42,684 nucleotides of DNA from JAUWOY01 sp034431315 (GTDB lineage: Bacteria; Chloroflexota; Anaerolineae; VGOG01): positions 1-42,684 of the forward strand of contig DAOUDK010000031.1 of the NCBI GenBank assembly GCA_034431315.1. The letters run 5' to 3'. This document shows, piece after piece, positions 15,446 through 22,544 of this stretch. Under the pieces are notes generated by a model. The model saw nothing but the letters and a program-made list of their open reading frames with translations, ran no database searches and had not been told where the DNA came from. Within the stretch, counting starts at the first letter, position 1, and each line of letters opens with the position of its first letter. A program made the position numbers and the translations under genes.

Positions 15446-16156
15446 GTGACCGATCTGCTCTACTTGACCGATTGCTATCTGAAGGAGTTCGAAGCCACGG
15501 TGGAGGTGATTGAGGGCGACCGGGTGGCCCTGGTCCGCACGGCCTTTTATCCCGGCGGCGGGGGGCAGCCGGCCGATCTGGGCAGGATGCTGTGGGATGA
15601 TGGTGAGGCCCAGGTCGTCAAGGTCAAGAAACAAGGCGACCTGGTGTGGCACAAGCTGGACGTTGAGCCGCCGCCCGTGGGCACGCTGGTCAGGGGCGTG
15701 GTGGATTGGGAGCACCGCTACCAGTTGATGCGCACCCACACCGCGCTGCACATCCTCTGCGGCGTCATCTGGCGCGACTACGGGGCACTGGTGACGGGAG
15801 GCAACATGAAGCCGTTGGCGGCCCGGATGGACTTCGAGCTAGAGCACATGAGCGTTGACTTTGCCCAGGAAGTAGCGAAGAAGATCAACGCCGAGGTAGC
15901 CGCTGCCCGGCCGGTCAAAATCTGTATCTTGCCCCGGGAGGAGGCCTTCCGAATCCCCGATCTCATCCGCACCAAGATCAACCTGTTGCCGGAGGGCATC
16001 CGCGAGGTGCGCATCGTGGAGATCGAGAGTCTGGACATGCAGGCTGATGGCGGCACCCACGTGGCCAACACCCGTGAGGTGGGGACAATCCACGTGGTGG
16101 GCCACGAGAGCAAAGGCCGCATCAACAAGCGGCTGCGGATTGCGTTGGAGGGGTGA
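15446..16156 (+). CDS. AlaX-like alanyl-tRNA editing protein
   Basis: This 236-residue protein is a free-standing homologue of the AlaRS editing and C-terminal region (AlaX-M size). AFYPGGGGQPADLG near residue 33 is the glycine-rich motif of the N-terminal beta-barrel domain. The zinc-binding motifs are HTALH (near 97) and DGGTHV (near 203). These proteins hydrolyse Ser-tRNA-Ala or Gly-tRNA-Ala. The start is GTG 15446, chosen because GGAGG lies seven bases before it and the frame reads MTDLLYLTDCYLKEF as in homologues. Its stop overlaps the next gene's start region (TGATG). Co-regulation with ileS by a T-box for Ile is unexpected for an alanyl-specific editing enzyme. Confidence 0.9.
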   Translation: MTDLLYLTDCYLKEFEATVEVIEGDRVALVRTAFYPGGGGQPADLGRMLWDDGEAQVVKVKKQGDLVWHKLDVEPPPVGTLVRGVVDWEHRYQLMRTHTALHILCGVIWRDYGALVTGGNMKPLAARMDFELEHMSVDFAQEVAKKINAEVAAARPVKICILPREEAFRIPDLIRTKINLLPEGIREVRIVEIESLDMQADGGTHVANTREVGTIHVVGHESKGRINKRLRIALEG

Positions 16157-16158
16157 TG

Positions 16159-16944
16159 ATGGAAGAGATACTTGCTCGTCTTGAGGAGAAAAAAGTGCGA
16201 CTGGACGCGGCGCGTCCATTGCCGTCTGGCATTGTTGCTAAGCTCAAGGAATACTTTGACGTGGAGTGGACGTATCACTCCAATGCCATTGAGGGCAGCA
16301 CCCTGACTCTGGCCGAAACCCGGTTGGTCCTCCTCGACGGTCTGACAGTGGGTGGGAAATCCCTGCGGGAACACCTGGAGGCCATCAACCACAAGCACGC
16401 CATTGATTTCGTGGAGGCCGTGGCTAGAAAGGAGGAGCCTATCACCGAACACAATATCCGCCAGATCCACGCCCTCATCCTACGCACTATTGATGATGAA
16501 AATGCAGGCCGCTATCGTAGCGTCCGGGTGCGCATAACAGGGACTACTCACGTTCCACCGGAGGCTATTGCCGTTCCATCTTTGATGCAAGAGATGGTGG
16601 GCTGGTTGAACTCAATTGGGGTTATGCACTTGCACCCTGTGGAGAGAGCGGCCCTGGCTCACTTCCGCTTAGTGCACATCCATCCCTTCGTTGATGGCAA
16701 CGGCCGTACAGCGCGTTTGTTGATGAATTTGATATTGATGCGAGGGGGATACCCTCCGGCGGTAATTCGCATGGAGAGGAGGCTCCAGTATTACGAGGCT
16801 CTTGCTCTGGCCAATGGAGAGGAGAGAAAGCCCTTCATCACCCTGGTCGCCGAGGAAGCCGAGAGGAGCTTGGACATCTGGTTGGAGATGGTGGGAGACA
16901 ATAAGGCAACAAGAAGGAGAAATCATGTTCAAAGAAGTATCTAG
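16159..16944 (+). CDS. Fic-family protein (class II, N-terminal inhibitory motif)
   Basis: The frame gives 261 residues from ATG 16159; GTG 16153 and ATG 16156 are alternatives, and I prefer 16159 because it lies seven bases after GGAGG. The Fic catalytic motif HPFVDGNGRTAR is intact (about residues 175-186). It includes the catalytic His and the GNGR that binds the nucleotide phosphates, so AMP transfer (or dephosphorylation-type reversal) onto a protein hydroxyl is predicted. The inhibitory motif SNAIEG (S/TxxxEG) lies near 41-46, which places it in class II, self-inhibited from its own N-terminus. It overlaps the AlaX-like gene at the start and ileS by 20 bp at the end, so it is translationally coupled to both. 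The target protein is unknown; given the neighbourhood, a translation component is an attractive guess. Confidence 0.93.
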   Translation: MEEILARLEEKKVRLDAARPLPSGIVAKLKEYFDVEWTYHSNAIEGSTLTLAETRLVLLDGLTVGGKSLREHLEAINHKHAIDFVEAVARKEEPITEHNIRQIHALILRTIDDENAGRYRSVRVRITGTTHVPPEAIAVPSLMQEMVGWLNSIGVMHLHPVERAALAHFRLVHIHPFVDGNGRTARLLMNLILMRGGYPPAVIRMERRLQYYEALALANGEERKPFITLVAEEAERSLDIWLEMVGDNKATRRRNHVQRSI

Positions 16945-19900
16945 CAAAGTCAACTTTCCCGAGAGGGAGGCGGGCATCCTCCGTTTTTGGAAAGAGAACA
17001 AGATTTTCGAGAAAAGCCTGGAGATTCGCGAAGGTGCGCCGCGATACGTGTTTTATGAGGGGCCACCCACGGCAAATGGGCTTCCTGGAACTCATCACGT
17101 CCTGGCTCGGGTTTTCAAAGACCTCTTCCCCCGCTACAAGACAATGCGTGGCTACCATGTCCTCAGGAAGGGGGGCTGGGATACGCATGGCCTTCCCGTG
17201 GAGCTGGAGATCGAGAAGGAGCTGAACCTCAACAGCAAGCAGGCCATCGAGGACTATGGCGTGGCCGAGTTCAACGCCAAGTGCCGGGAGAGTGTCTTCC
17301 GCTACGTCAGGGAGTGGGAGGAGCTGACCGACCGCATTGGCTTCTGGATTGACATGGACGACCCCTATATCACCCTGAAGAATGAATACATCGAGTCGGT
17401 GTGGTGGATCCTCAAGCAGTTGTGGGATAAAGACCTCATCTACCAGGGCTACAAGGTTGTACCTTATTGCCCCCGCTGCGGCACGCCCCTGTCGGATCAC
17501 GAGGTGGCTCTGGGCTACGAAGAGGCCGAAGACCCGTCCATCTTCGTCAAGTTTCCCCTGCGGGATGAGCCTGGCACCTACTTTCTGGTGTGGACCACCA
17601 CGCCGTGGACCCTGCCCGGCAACGTGGCCTTGGCTGTTCACCCCAAGATCGAGTACGTCACCATCGAACTGGAAAGAGAAGGCGAGAAGGAGCGGCTGAT
17701 CCTGGCCAAAGAGCTGCTGGACGAGGTGCTGGAGGGCCCTTACGAGGTTGTGCGAACCGTGCCAGGTAAGGAGCTGCTGGGGGCGCACTATCAGCCCCTG
17801 TTCACCTTTATGCCCGTAGAGAAGGACTATTGCTACGTGGTTCCTGGCGACTTCGTGACCACCAAGGACGGCACGGGCATCGTGCACATCGCGCCCGCCT
17901 TCGGTGCGGAGGACCTGGAGGTGGGCCAGGAGTACGACCTGCCTGTGCTGCACACCGTTGACCTGCGAGGCGCTTTTATTGACCAGGTCACCCCCTGGCG
18001 CGGGCTGTTCGTCAAAGACGCCGACCCCCTGATCGTCGAGGACTTGGAGGGGCGCGGGCTGATGTACAAGGTGAGGACCCACCGCCACGTCTACCCCTTC
18101 TGCTGGCGCTGCCATACCCCGCTCCTGTATTACGCCAAGGCTACCTGGTACATCGAGACCACCCGCTACAGGGACGAACTGGTGAACCTCAATCGTCAGA
18201 TCAATTGGTATCCGGAGCACATCCGCGACGGCCGCTTCGGCAACTGGCTGGAAAACAACGTGGACTGGGCCCTGGGCCGCGAGCGCTATTGGGGAACGCC
18301 CCTGCCCGTCTGGGTTTGCGAGGAGTGCGGGCGGCAGGAGTGCATCGGAAGCGTAAACGAGCTAAAATCCAAAGCTCAAAGCTCAAAGTTCAAAACATCG
18401 GACTTTGAGCAGCTAGATCTGCATAGGCCTTACATTGATGGGGTGACCTACAAGTGCGAGGATTGTGGCGGGATGATGCGGCGCGTGCCTGAGGTGATAG
18501 ATGCCTGGTTCGACTCAGGGTCTATGACTGTGGCTCAGTGGCATTACCCCTTTGCCAATCGGGAGGCCTTCGAGGAGCAGTTCCCGGCCGATTTCATCTG
18601 CGAGGCCGTAGATCAGACCAGAGGGTGGTTCTACAGCTTGCACGCCATCTCCACTCTGTTGTTCAACGAGCCTTGTTTCAGGAACTGCCTCTGCCTGGGT
18701 CTGATCCTGGACGCCGAGGGCGAAAAGATGTCCAAGTCCAGAGGCAACGTGGTGGACCCGTGGACGGTCATCAACGCGCACGGCGCCGATGCCTTGCGCT
18801 GGTACCTGTACACCGCCACCCCGCCAGGCAACGACCGCCGCTTCTCCGTCGAACTGGTGGGCGATGTGGTCCGGACTTTCATGCTGACGCTGTGGAACGT
18901 GTACTCCTTCTTCGTGACCTATGCCAACATTGACGGATGGCAACCAGGCCGTAGATTCGTAGCCCGTAAATTCGTAGATTCGGATGTAGACGAACCTACG
19001 AATTCCGAATTTACGAATCTACCTGCCCTTGATCGCTGGATCCTGTCCGAGCTGCACCTGCTCGTGCGACGGGTAACCGATGCCCTGGAAAGCTACGACG
19101 TGACAGGAGCTGCCCGCCCCTTCCAGCGCTTCGTTGAAGACCTCTCCAATTGGTACGTGCGCCGCAGCCGCCGCCGCTTTTGGAAGGGCGAGGAGGATGA
19201 GGACAAGGCGGCCGCCTACTCCACCCTCTACGAGTGCCTGACCACCCTGGCCAAGCTGCTGGCCCCGTTCATGCCCTTCATCGCCGAGGAGATGTACCAG
19301 AACCTGGTGAAGAGCGTTGATGCGACAGCGCCGGAGAGCGTCCACCTCTGCGACTACCCCCAGGCCGATGAGGCTCTCATAGATGAGCAACTGGTGGAGG
19401 ACACGCGGCTGGTTATGAGGCTGGTGAGTCTGGGGCGCGGAGCCCGCAACCGAGCCGGCCTCAAGCTGCGCCAACCGCTGGCCCAGGCCCTGTTCAAGGT
19501 GCGGGGCGAGGGCGAGGCTGAGTCCCTGCGCCGCCTGGCCGATCAGGTGTTGGATGAGCTCAACATCAAGGAGTTGGTCTTCCTGGAGGATGCCGGCCAG
19601 GTGATTGACTACCGCGTAATCCCTCTGCCGCATCTCCTGGGCAAAAAGTATGGCCCCCTGTTCCCCAGGATCCGGGCAGCCGTGGCCGAGCTGGATCAGG
19701 CTGAGCTTGCCCGGTGCATCCAGGCTGGCGAGGCCGTCGCTCTGGAGGTTGAAGGGCAGACCGTGAGTCTTCTGCCGGAGGAGCTGGAGGTGCGAACCGA
19801 GGCCAAAGCGGGCTACGCTGTGGCCGAGGAGGCCGGCTACCTGGCGGCCATCAGCACCACCCTCAATGATGAGCTGATCCAAGAGGGTCTGGCCCGGGAA

Positions 19901-20167
19901 CTGGTGCGCCACATCCAGATCATGCGCAAGGACGCTGGCTTCCGCATCGAAGATCGCATCACCACCTACTACCAGGCTGGTCCGACCCTGCGGGCGGTGT
20001 TGGAGGTCCGCGGCCAGTACATCAAGGGCGAGACCCTCTCCACGGAATTGATCGAAGGCGAGCTGCCAGCCTTGATGGGTGAAGGTCTCCCGACCGAGGC
20101 CCATGCCCAGACCTTCAAAATCGAGGGTGAGGAGATCACCCTGGGACTGGTAAGGTTTGAGCTTTGA
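16925..20167 (+). CDS. ileS: Isoleucyl-tRNA synthetase, type 2, with GTHH in place of HxGH
   Basis: This 1080-residue protein starts at ATG 16925 behind AAGGAG; the longer frame from 16802 lies within fic. It matches type-2 (eukaryote-like) IleRS: GPPTANGLP near 46-54, the CP1 editing domain with WTTTPWTLPGN from 223, KMSKS from residue 601, and a helical anticodon domain with a long C-terminus. The class I HxGH signature is replaced by GTHH (55-58, bases 17087-17098). Published work on type-2 IleRS ties a GXHH swap to mupirocin hyper-resistance. Three in-frame segments look like dispersed repeats: around residues 480-498, 676-700 and 1053-1059. The last codons and stop lie in a further repeat. 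The gene ends the T-box(Ile) operon. The catalytic regions are intact, so I expect a functional enzyme. Confidence 0.97.
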   Translation: MFKEVSSKVNFPEREAGILRFWKENKIFEKSLEIREGAPRYVFYEGPPTANGLPGTHHVLARVFKDLFPRYKTMRGYHVLRKGGWDTHGLPVELEIEKELNLNSKQAIEDYGVAEFNAKCRESVFRYVREWEELTDRIGFWIDMDDPYITLKNEYIESVWWILKQLWDKDLIYQGYKVVPYCPRCGTPLSDHEVALGYEEAEDPSIFVKFPLRDEPGTYFLVWTTTPWTLPGNVALAVHPKIEYVTIELEREGEKERLILAKELLDEVLEGPYEVVRTVPGKELLGAHYQPLFTFMPVEKDYCYVVPGDFVTTKDGTGIVHIAPAFGAEDLEVGQEYDLPVLHTVDLRGAFIDQVTPWRGLFVKDADPLIVEDLEGRGLMYKVRTHRHVYPFCWRCHTPLLYYAKATWYIETTRYRDELVNLNRQINWYPEHIRDGRFGNWLENNVDWALGRERYWGTPLPVWVCEECGRQECIGSVNELKSKAQSSKFKTSDFEQLDLHRPYIDGVTYKCEDCGGMMRRVPEVIDAWFDSGSMTVAQWHYPFANREAFEEQFPADFICEAVDQTRGWFYSLHAISTLLFNEPCFRNCLCLGLILDAEGEKMSKSRGNVVDPWTVINAHGADALRWYLYTATPPGNDRRFSVELVGDVVRTFMLTLWNVYSFFVTYANIDGWQPGRRFVARKFVDSDVDEPTNSEFTNLPALDRWILSELHLLVRRVTDALESYDVTGAARPFQRFVEDLSNWYVRRSRRRFWKGEEDEDKAAAYSTLYECLTTLAKLLAPFMPFIAEEMYQNLVKSVDATAPESVHLCDYPQADEALIDEQLVEDTRLVMRLVSLGRGARNRAGLKLRQPLAQALFKVRGEGEAESLRRLADQVLDELNIKELVFLEDAGQVIDYRVIPLPHLLGKKYGPLFPRIRAAVAELDQAELARCIQAGEAVALEVEGQTVSLLPEELEVRTEAKAGYAVAEEAGYLAAISTTLNDELIQEGLARELVRHIQIMRKDAGFRIEDRITTYYQAGPTLRAVLEVRGQYIKGETLSTELIEGELPALMGEGLPTEAHAQTFKIEGEEITLGLVRFEL
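18364..18396. repeat. In-frame CAAAGCTCAAAG word repeat within ileS
   Basis: The bases consist of reiterated CAAAGCT / CAAAGTT words and encode KSKAQSSKFK. The segment lies between the IGSVNELK and LDLHRPY landmarks of IleRS, a surface linker of variable length. The reverse complement of the same words forms the end of the gene at 20153-20180. Confidence 0.7.
18950..19022. repeat. In-frame palindromic GTAGATTCGTAAA repeat within ileS
   Basis: The left half reiterates CGTAGATTCGTA words and the right half carries their reverse complement (GAATTTACGAATCTAC), so the segment can form a hairpin. It encodes about 24 residues between the conserved ANIDGW and LDRWIL landmarks, which in other type-2 IleRS are joined by a shorter linker (from memory). 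The frame is kept open. The same word family is in the T-box leader at 14668-14728. Confidence 0.8.
20081..20100. repeat. In-frame copy of the GGTCTCC repeat within ileS
   Basis: This 20-base segment matches the right arm of the palindrome after mgsA (reverse complement of 13008-13028) at 19 of 20 positions. It encodes EGLPTEA near the C-terminus of IleRS. Confidence 0.7.
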
Positions 20168-20180
20168 GCTTTGAAGTTCA
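20153..20180. repeat. TTTGAGCTTTGA word repeat overlapping the ileS stop codon
   Basis: The words TTTGAGC and TTTGAAG are repeated across the last three codons and stop (TGA 20165-20167) of ileS. They are the reverse complement of the words in the 18364-18396 insert. A stop codon is created by the repeat itself in this frame. Confidence 0.7.
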
Positions 20181-20185
20181 GTGAT

Positions 20186-20214
20186 TTGCCTTTTTGGCGA
20201 CAATCGAGTAGAAT
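20186..20214 (+). promoter_or_regulatory. Predicted promoter of the DksA-like gene
   Basis: TTGCCT and TAGAAT are separated by 17 bases, 54 bases before the start codon. The -35 region (ATTTGCCTTTTT) is identical in context to that of the mgsA promoter. Confidence 0.55.
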
Positions 20215-20267
20215 AGATTCGTTAGCGAAGCGGCGTCAGCCTGATGGTGAAATGTGAGGAGGTTGTG

Positions 20268-20606
20268 ATGGATAGGGCTGATGAATCGTTCAGAAAGCGG
20301 CTCGAAGAGGAGTGCAGACGCCTGATGGCGGATTTGGAGCGGCTAGTGGTGACGGAGCAGGATAACCCTGGCTACAGCACCCACATAGCCGACGATGCTA
20401 CCGAGGTTTTGGAAAACACTAAGAACCACGCCTTGCGTCGGAATCTGCAGCGTCTCTTGGGCCAGGCGAACGATGCCCTGGCGAAATTCAATAAAGGCAC
20501 CTATGGGCTGTGCGAGGACTGCGGCAGTAGGATAGATCGTGCTCGTTTGAAGGCTCTTCCTTCCGCTACCCTGTGCATCCAGTGCCAGAAGCAGCGCGAG
20601 AGGTAA
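20268..20606 (+). CDS. DksA/TraR-type zinc-finger protein
   Basis: This 112-residue protein has a helical N-terminal coiled coil followed by a C4 zinc finger: CEDCG, then 17 residues, then CIQC near the C-terminus. YGLCEDCGSRI and LKALPSATLC are standard for the family. The ATG at 20268 is chosen over 20244 because GAGGAGG lies five bases before it. DksA proper places acidic residues at the coiled-coil tip to act in the RNA polymerase secondary channel. Here the corresponding region contains DDATEVLE, so an RNA-polymerase role is possible but not certain. It has its own promoter but lies close to ileS and is followed by lspA with a 16-base gap. The order ileS - dksA-like - lspA recalls the ileS-lspA linkage of many bacteria. 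Confidence 0.88.
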   Translation: MDRADESFRKRLEEECRRLMADLERLVVTEQDNPGYSTHIADDATEVLENTKNHALRRNLQRLLGQANDALAKFNKGTYGLCEDCGSRIDRARLKALPSATLCIQCQKQRER

Positions 20607-20622
20607 TAGAGGAGTTTGCCTT

Positions 20623-21111
20623 TTGCATCGTGAGAAGTGGAGAGGGTTCCTCTTGCCAGCGGTTGCCGTCCTCACCCTGGTGGTTGACCGAATCAGCAAG
20701 TGGGTGGTGATGGACAGCCTGAAGCTGGGCGAGTCCTGGAATCCCGTGGCTGCTCTGGAGCGTTGGGTGAGTCTGACTTACGTGACCAACACGGGGGCGG
20801 CCTTCGGGCTGTTCCCCGATCACGGGGTCATATTCATGGTCATCGCCGTGGTGGTGATAGCGGCCATCATCTTTTACTACCGCTACTTGCCTGGCGACCA
20901 GTGGTTGGTTCAGATCAGCCTGGGCTTGCAGTTGGGCGGAGCCCTGGGTAATTTGGTTGATCGTCTGCGCTACGGCCACGTCATTGACTTCATTGACTTC
21001 AAGGTCTGGCCCGTCTTCAACGTGGCCGACAGTTCCATCTTCGTAGGGGTGGTGATCCTGGCTTTCCATCTCCTGCGTGATCGTGAGGAGGGGAGCGATG
21101 ATAAATTATGA
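20623..21111 (+). CDS. lspA: Lipoprotein signal peptidase (signal peptidase II)
   Basis: This 162-residue integral membrane aspartyl protease cleaves signal peptides from diacylglyceryl-modified prolipoproteins. Four hydrophobic segments are visible (about 9-30, 66-86, 94-112 and 136-152). Conserved boxes are VVDRISKW, VTNTGAAFG, GGALGNLVDRLRYGHVIDFIDF and FNVADSSI. The catalytic aspartates should be D122 and D136. The start codon is TTG 20623 with AGAGGAG eight bases upstream; no ATG or GTG fits the family's N-terminus. It follows the DksA-like gene with a short gap and is probably co-transcribed with it. A strong hairpin with a T-run lies downstream at 21175-21207. Confidence 0.95.
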   Translation: MHREKWRGFLLPAVAVLTLVVDRISKWVVMDSLKLGESWNPVAALERWVSLTYVTNTGAAFGLFPDHGVIFMVIAVVVIAAIIFYYRYLPGDQWLVQISLGLQLGGALGNLVDRLRYGHVIDFIDFKVWPVFNVADSSIFVGVVILAFHLLRDREEGSDDKL

Positions 21112-21174
21112 AGCGGAAGCCGTCGTCCTGATTCCAGTGCTTTGAGAGGATACAAAGAATGCAGTATTTAGCGC

Positions 21175-21207
21175 ACCGAGAGCCTATGGCCTCGGTCGTT
21201 GTTTTTT
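21175..21207 (+). terminator. Intrinsic terminator abutting the rluD-family ribosome site
   Basis: The hairpin pairs ACCGAG with CTCGGT and GCC with GGC (9 bp, one bulged A, 3-base loop) and is followed by CGTTGTTTTTT. The AGGGGA ribosome site of the next gene starts at once. Either it ends the lspA transcript and an unseen promoter serves the next gene, or it is an attenuator. I see no defined aptamer in the 60 bases before it. Confidence 0.8.
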
Positions 21208-21218
21208 AGGGGATTCGA

Positions 21219-22163
21219 GTGGAAAAGACCATTGAGCTGCATGTGGCCGAGGCCGGCCAAAGGATAGATAAATACATCGCTGACGAGATACCTGAGCTCT
21301 CCCGTTCCGTGGTGCAAAGGCTCATCAAGCAGGGGCGGGTGACGGTGGGCGGTGAGGCTACCAAGTCCAGCTATCGGGTGGAGGCGGGCGACGAGATCGT
21401 GGTGCGCATCCCGCCGCTGGAGTCCCTGGAGGTGCGGCCTGAGTCAATCCCCCTGGACATCGTCTACGAGGACGAGGGCATCATGGTGGTGAACAAGCCG
21501 CCGTGGATGGTGGTGCACCCTGCCTACGGCCACCGCACGGGAACTCTGGTCAACGCCGTCTTAGCCCATTGCCCGGACCTGGCTGGGGTGGGGGATGATT
21601 TGCGGCCCGGCATCGTCCACCGCCTGGATAAAGACACCTCAGGCCTGATCATCGTGGCCAAGAATGATTCGGCCCGGCGGCACCTCCAGCGTCAGTTCAA
21701 GTGTCGGGAGGTGAAGAAGGTTTACGTGGCCTTGCTGGAGGGACACTTGGAGCCAGTGCGCGGTGTCATCGAGGCTCCCATCGGGCGGGACAAGAAACGC
21801 CGCAAGCGCATGGCCGTAGTTGAGGGTGGACGCGAGGCCCGCACCGAGTATCAGGTCGTGGAGTACTTCGATGGTGTAGTGGGCAATGTGACCCGTCCCT
21901 ACACCTTGGTGGAAGCCAGGCCCGAGACCGGCCGCACCCATCAGGTGCGCGTCCACTTTGCCTCCATCGGCCACCCCCTGGCTGGGGATACCGTCTACGG
22001 CTTCCGCAAACAGCATCTGAGCCTCCTGCGACGCCAGTTCCTCCACGCCCAAACCCTGGGCTTCCGCCTGCCCGGCAGCGACGAGCACATCGAGCTCACG
22101 GCGGAGTTGCCCGATGATCTTGGGGGGGTGTTGGAGGAGCTGAGACGGTTAGTTCCTCGTTGA
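21219..22163 (+). CDS. RluD-family 23S rRNA pseudouridine synthase
   Basis: This 314-residue protein begins at GTG 21219. An N-terminal S4 RNA-binding domain (about 14-75, RIDKYIADEIPELSRS) is followed by the pseudouridine synthase domain. The catalytic motif HRLDKDTSGL has its Asp at residue 137. The conserved RTHQVRVH motif lies at about 247 and the family's VYG and H-rich C-terminus follow. The RluA/RluC/RluD group modifies large-subunit rRNA uridines; the exact site cannot be read from the sequence, although the S4 domain favours RluD or RluC over RluA. The gene next to lspA is rluD-like in many bacteria, which supports the name. It is separated from lspA by a terminator-like hairpin. Confidence 0.93.
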   Translation: MEKTIELHVAEAGQRIDKYIADEIPELSRSVVQRLIKQGRVTVGGEATKSSYRVEAGDEIVVRIPPLESLEVRPESIPLDIVYEDEGIMVVNKPPWMVVHPAYGHRTGTLVNAVLAHCPDLAGVGDDLRPGIVHRLDKDTSGLIIVAKNDSARRHLQRQFKCREVKKVYVALLEGHLEPVRGVIEAPIGRDKKRRKRMAVVEGGREARTEYQVVEYFDGVVGNVTRPYTLVEARPETGRTHQVRVHFASIGHPLAGDTVYGFRKQHLSLLRRQFLHAQTLGFRLPGSDEHIELTAELPDDLGGVLEELRRLVPR

Positions 22164-22188
22164 CTTGTCTGTTGGTTTGTGGTAAAAT
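22160..22188 (+). promoter_or_regulatory. Promoter of the vapBC-like pair
   Basis: TTGACT (22160-22165), 17 bases, TAAAAT (22183-22188). The -35 box overlaps the stop codon of the rluD-family gene. The spacer sequence is almost the same as in the promoter at 23986-24014. Confidence 0.8.
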
Positions 22189-22262
22189 GGGTGTGTCCGC
22201 CAGACGGTAAGTGCGGTGGGCCGAGGAGTGTGTGATAGAACCAGAAATGGAGGTAAGAAACA

Positions 22263-22544
22263 ATGAGCACAGTCGTGACTTTGGAGTTGCCAGATAACGT
22301 GTATCAGCCACTGGTGAAAGTAGCAGAGAAAATGGGTAAGCCGCTGGAGGAGTGGATTCTGGCGCAGCTTCGGGCCCATACGCCACGGATGGTACTGCCT
22401 GAGCGGGAACGCGCTGAAGCTATGGCGCGGCTGATGGGGCACGCGGGCGCAGTTGATCTAGGCCATCCGACAGGTGCGGACAACGAGAGCATTGACGTTG
22501 ATCTGGCGCGGGAATACGGCAGCAGGCATGAGGAGGATTGGTGA
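22263..22544 (+). CDS. Ribbon-helix-helix-like antitoxin of a VapBC pair
   Basis: This 93-residue protein starts with a beta-strand and two helices (VVTLELPDNVYQPLVKVAEKMGKPLEEWILAQL) in the pattern of ribbon-helix-helix DNA-binding antitoxins. The C-terminal half is acidic and probably disordered, and would wrap the toxin. GGAGGTAA precedes the ATG. Its stop codon overlaps the start of the PIN toxin gene (TGATG). Toxin-antitoxin pairs of this type are usually autoregulated, and the promoter at 22160-22188 is 75 bases upstream. The assignment as antitoxin rests mainly on the coupling with a PIN protein. Confidence 0.75.
   Translation: MSTVVTLELPDNVYQPLVKVAEKMGKPLEEWILAQLRAHTPRMVLPERERAEAMARLMGHAGAVDLGHPTGADNESIDVDLAREYGSRHEEDW

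Noticed and set aside
16838..18220. Long minus-strand open frame (460 codons) opposite ileS
   Set aside because: It is a shadow of a high-GC coding sequence. The plus strand has clear IleRS motifs throughout and the minus frame shows none.
19019..20203. Minus-strand open frame (394 codons) opposite the ileS 3' end
   Set aside because: Shadow of ileS; no ribosome site or domain.
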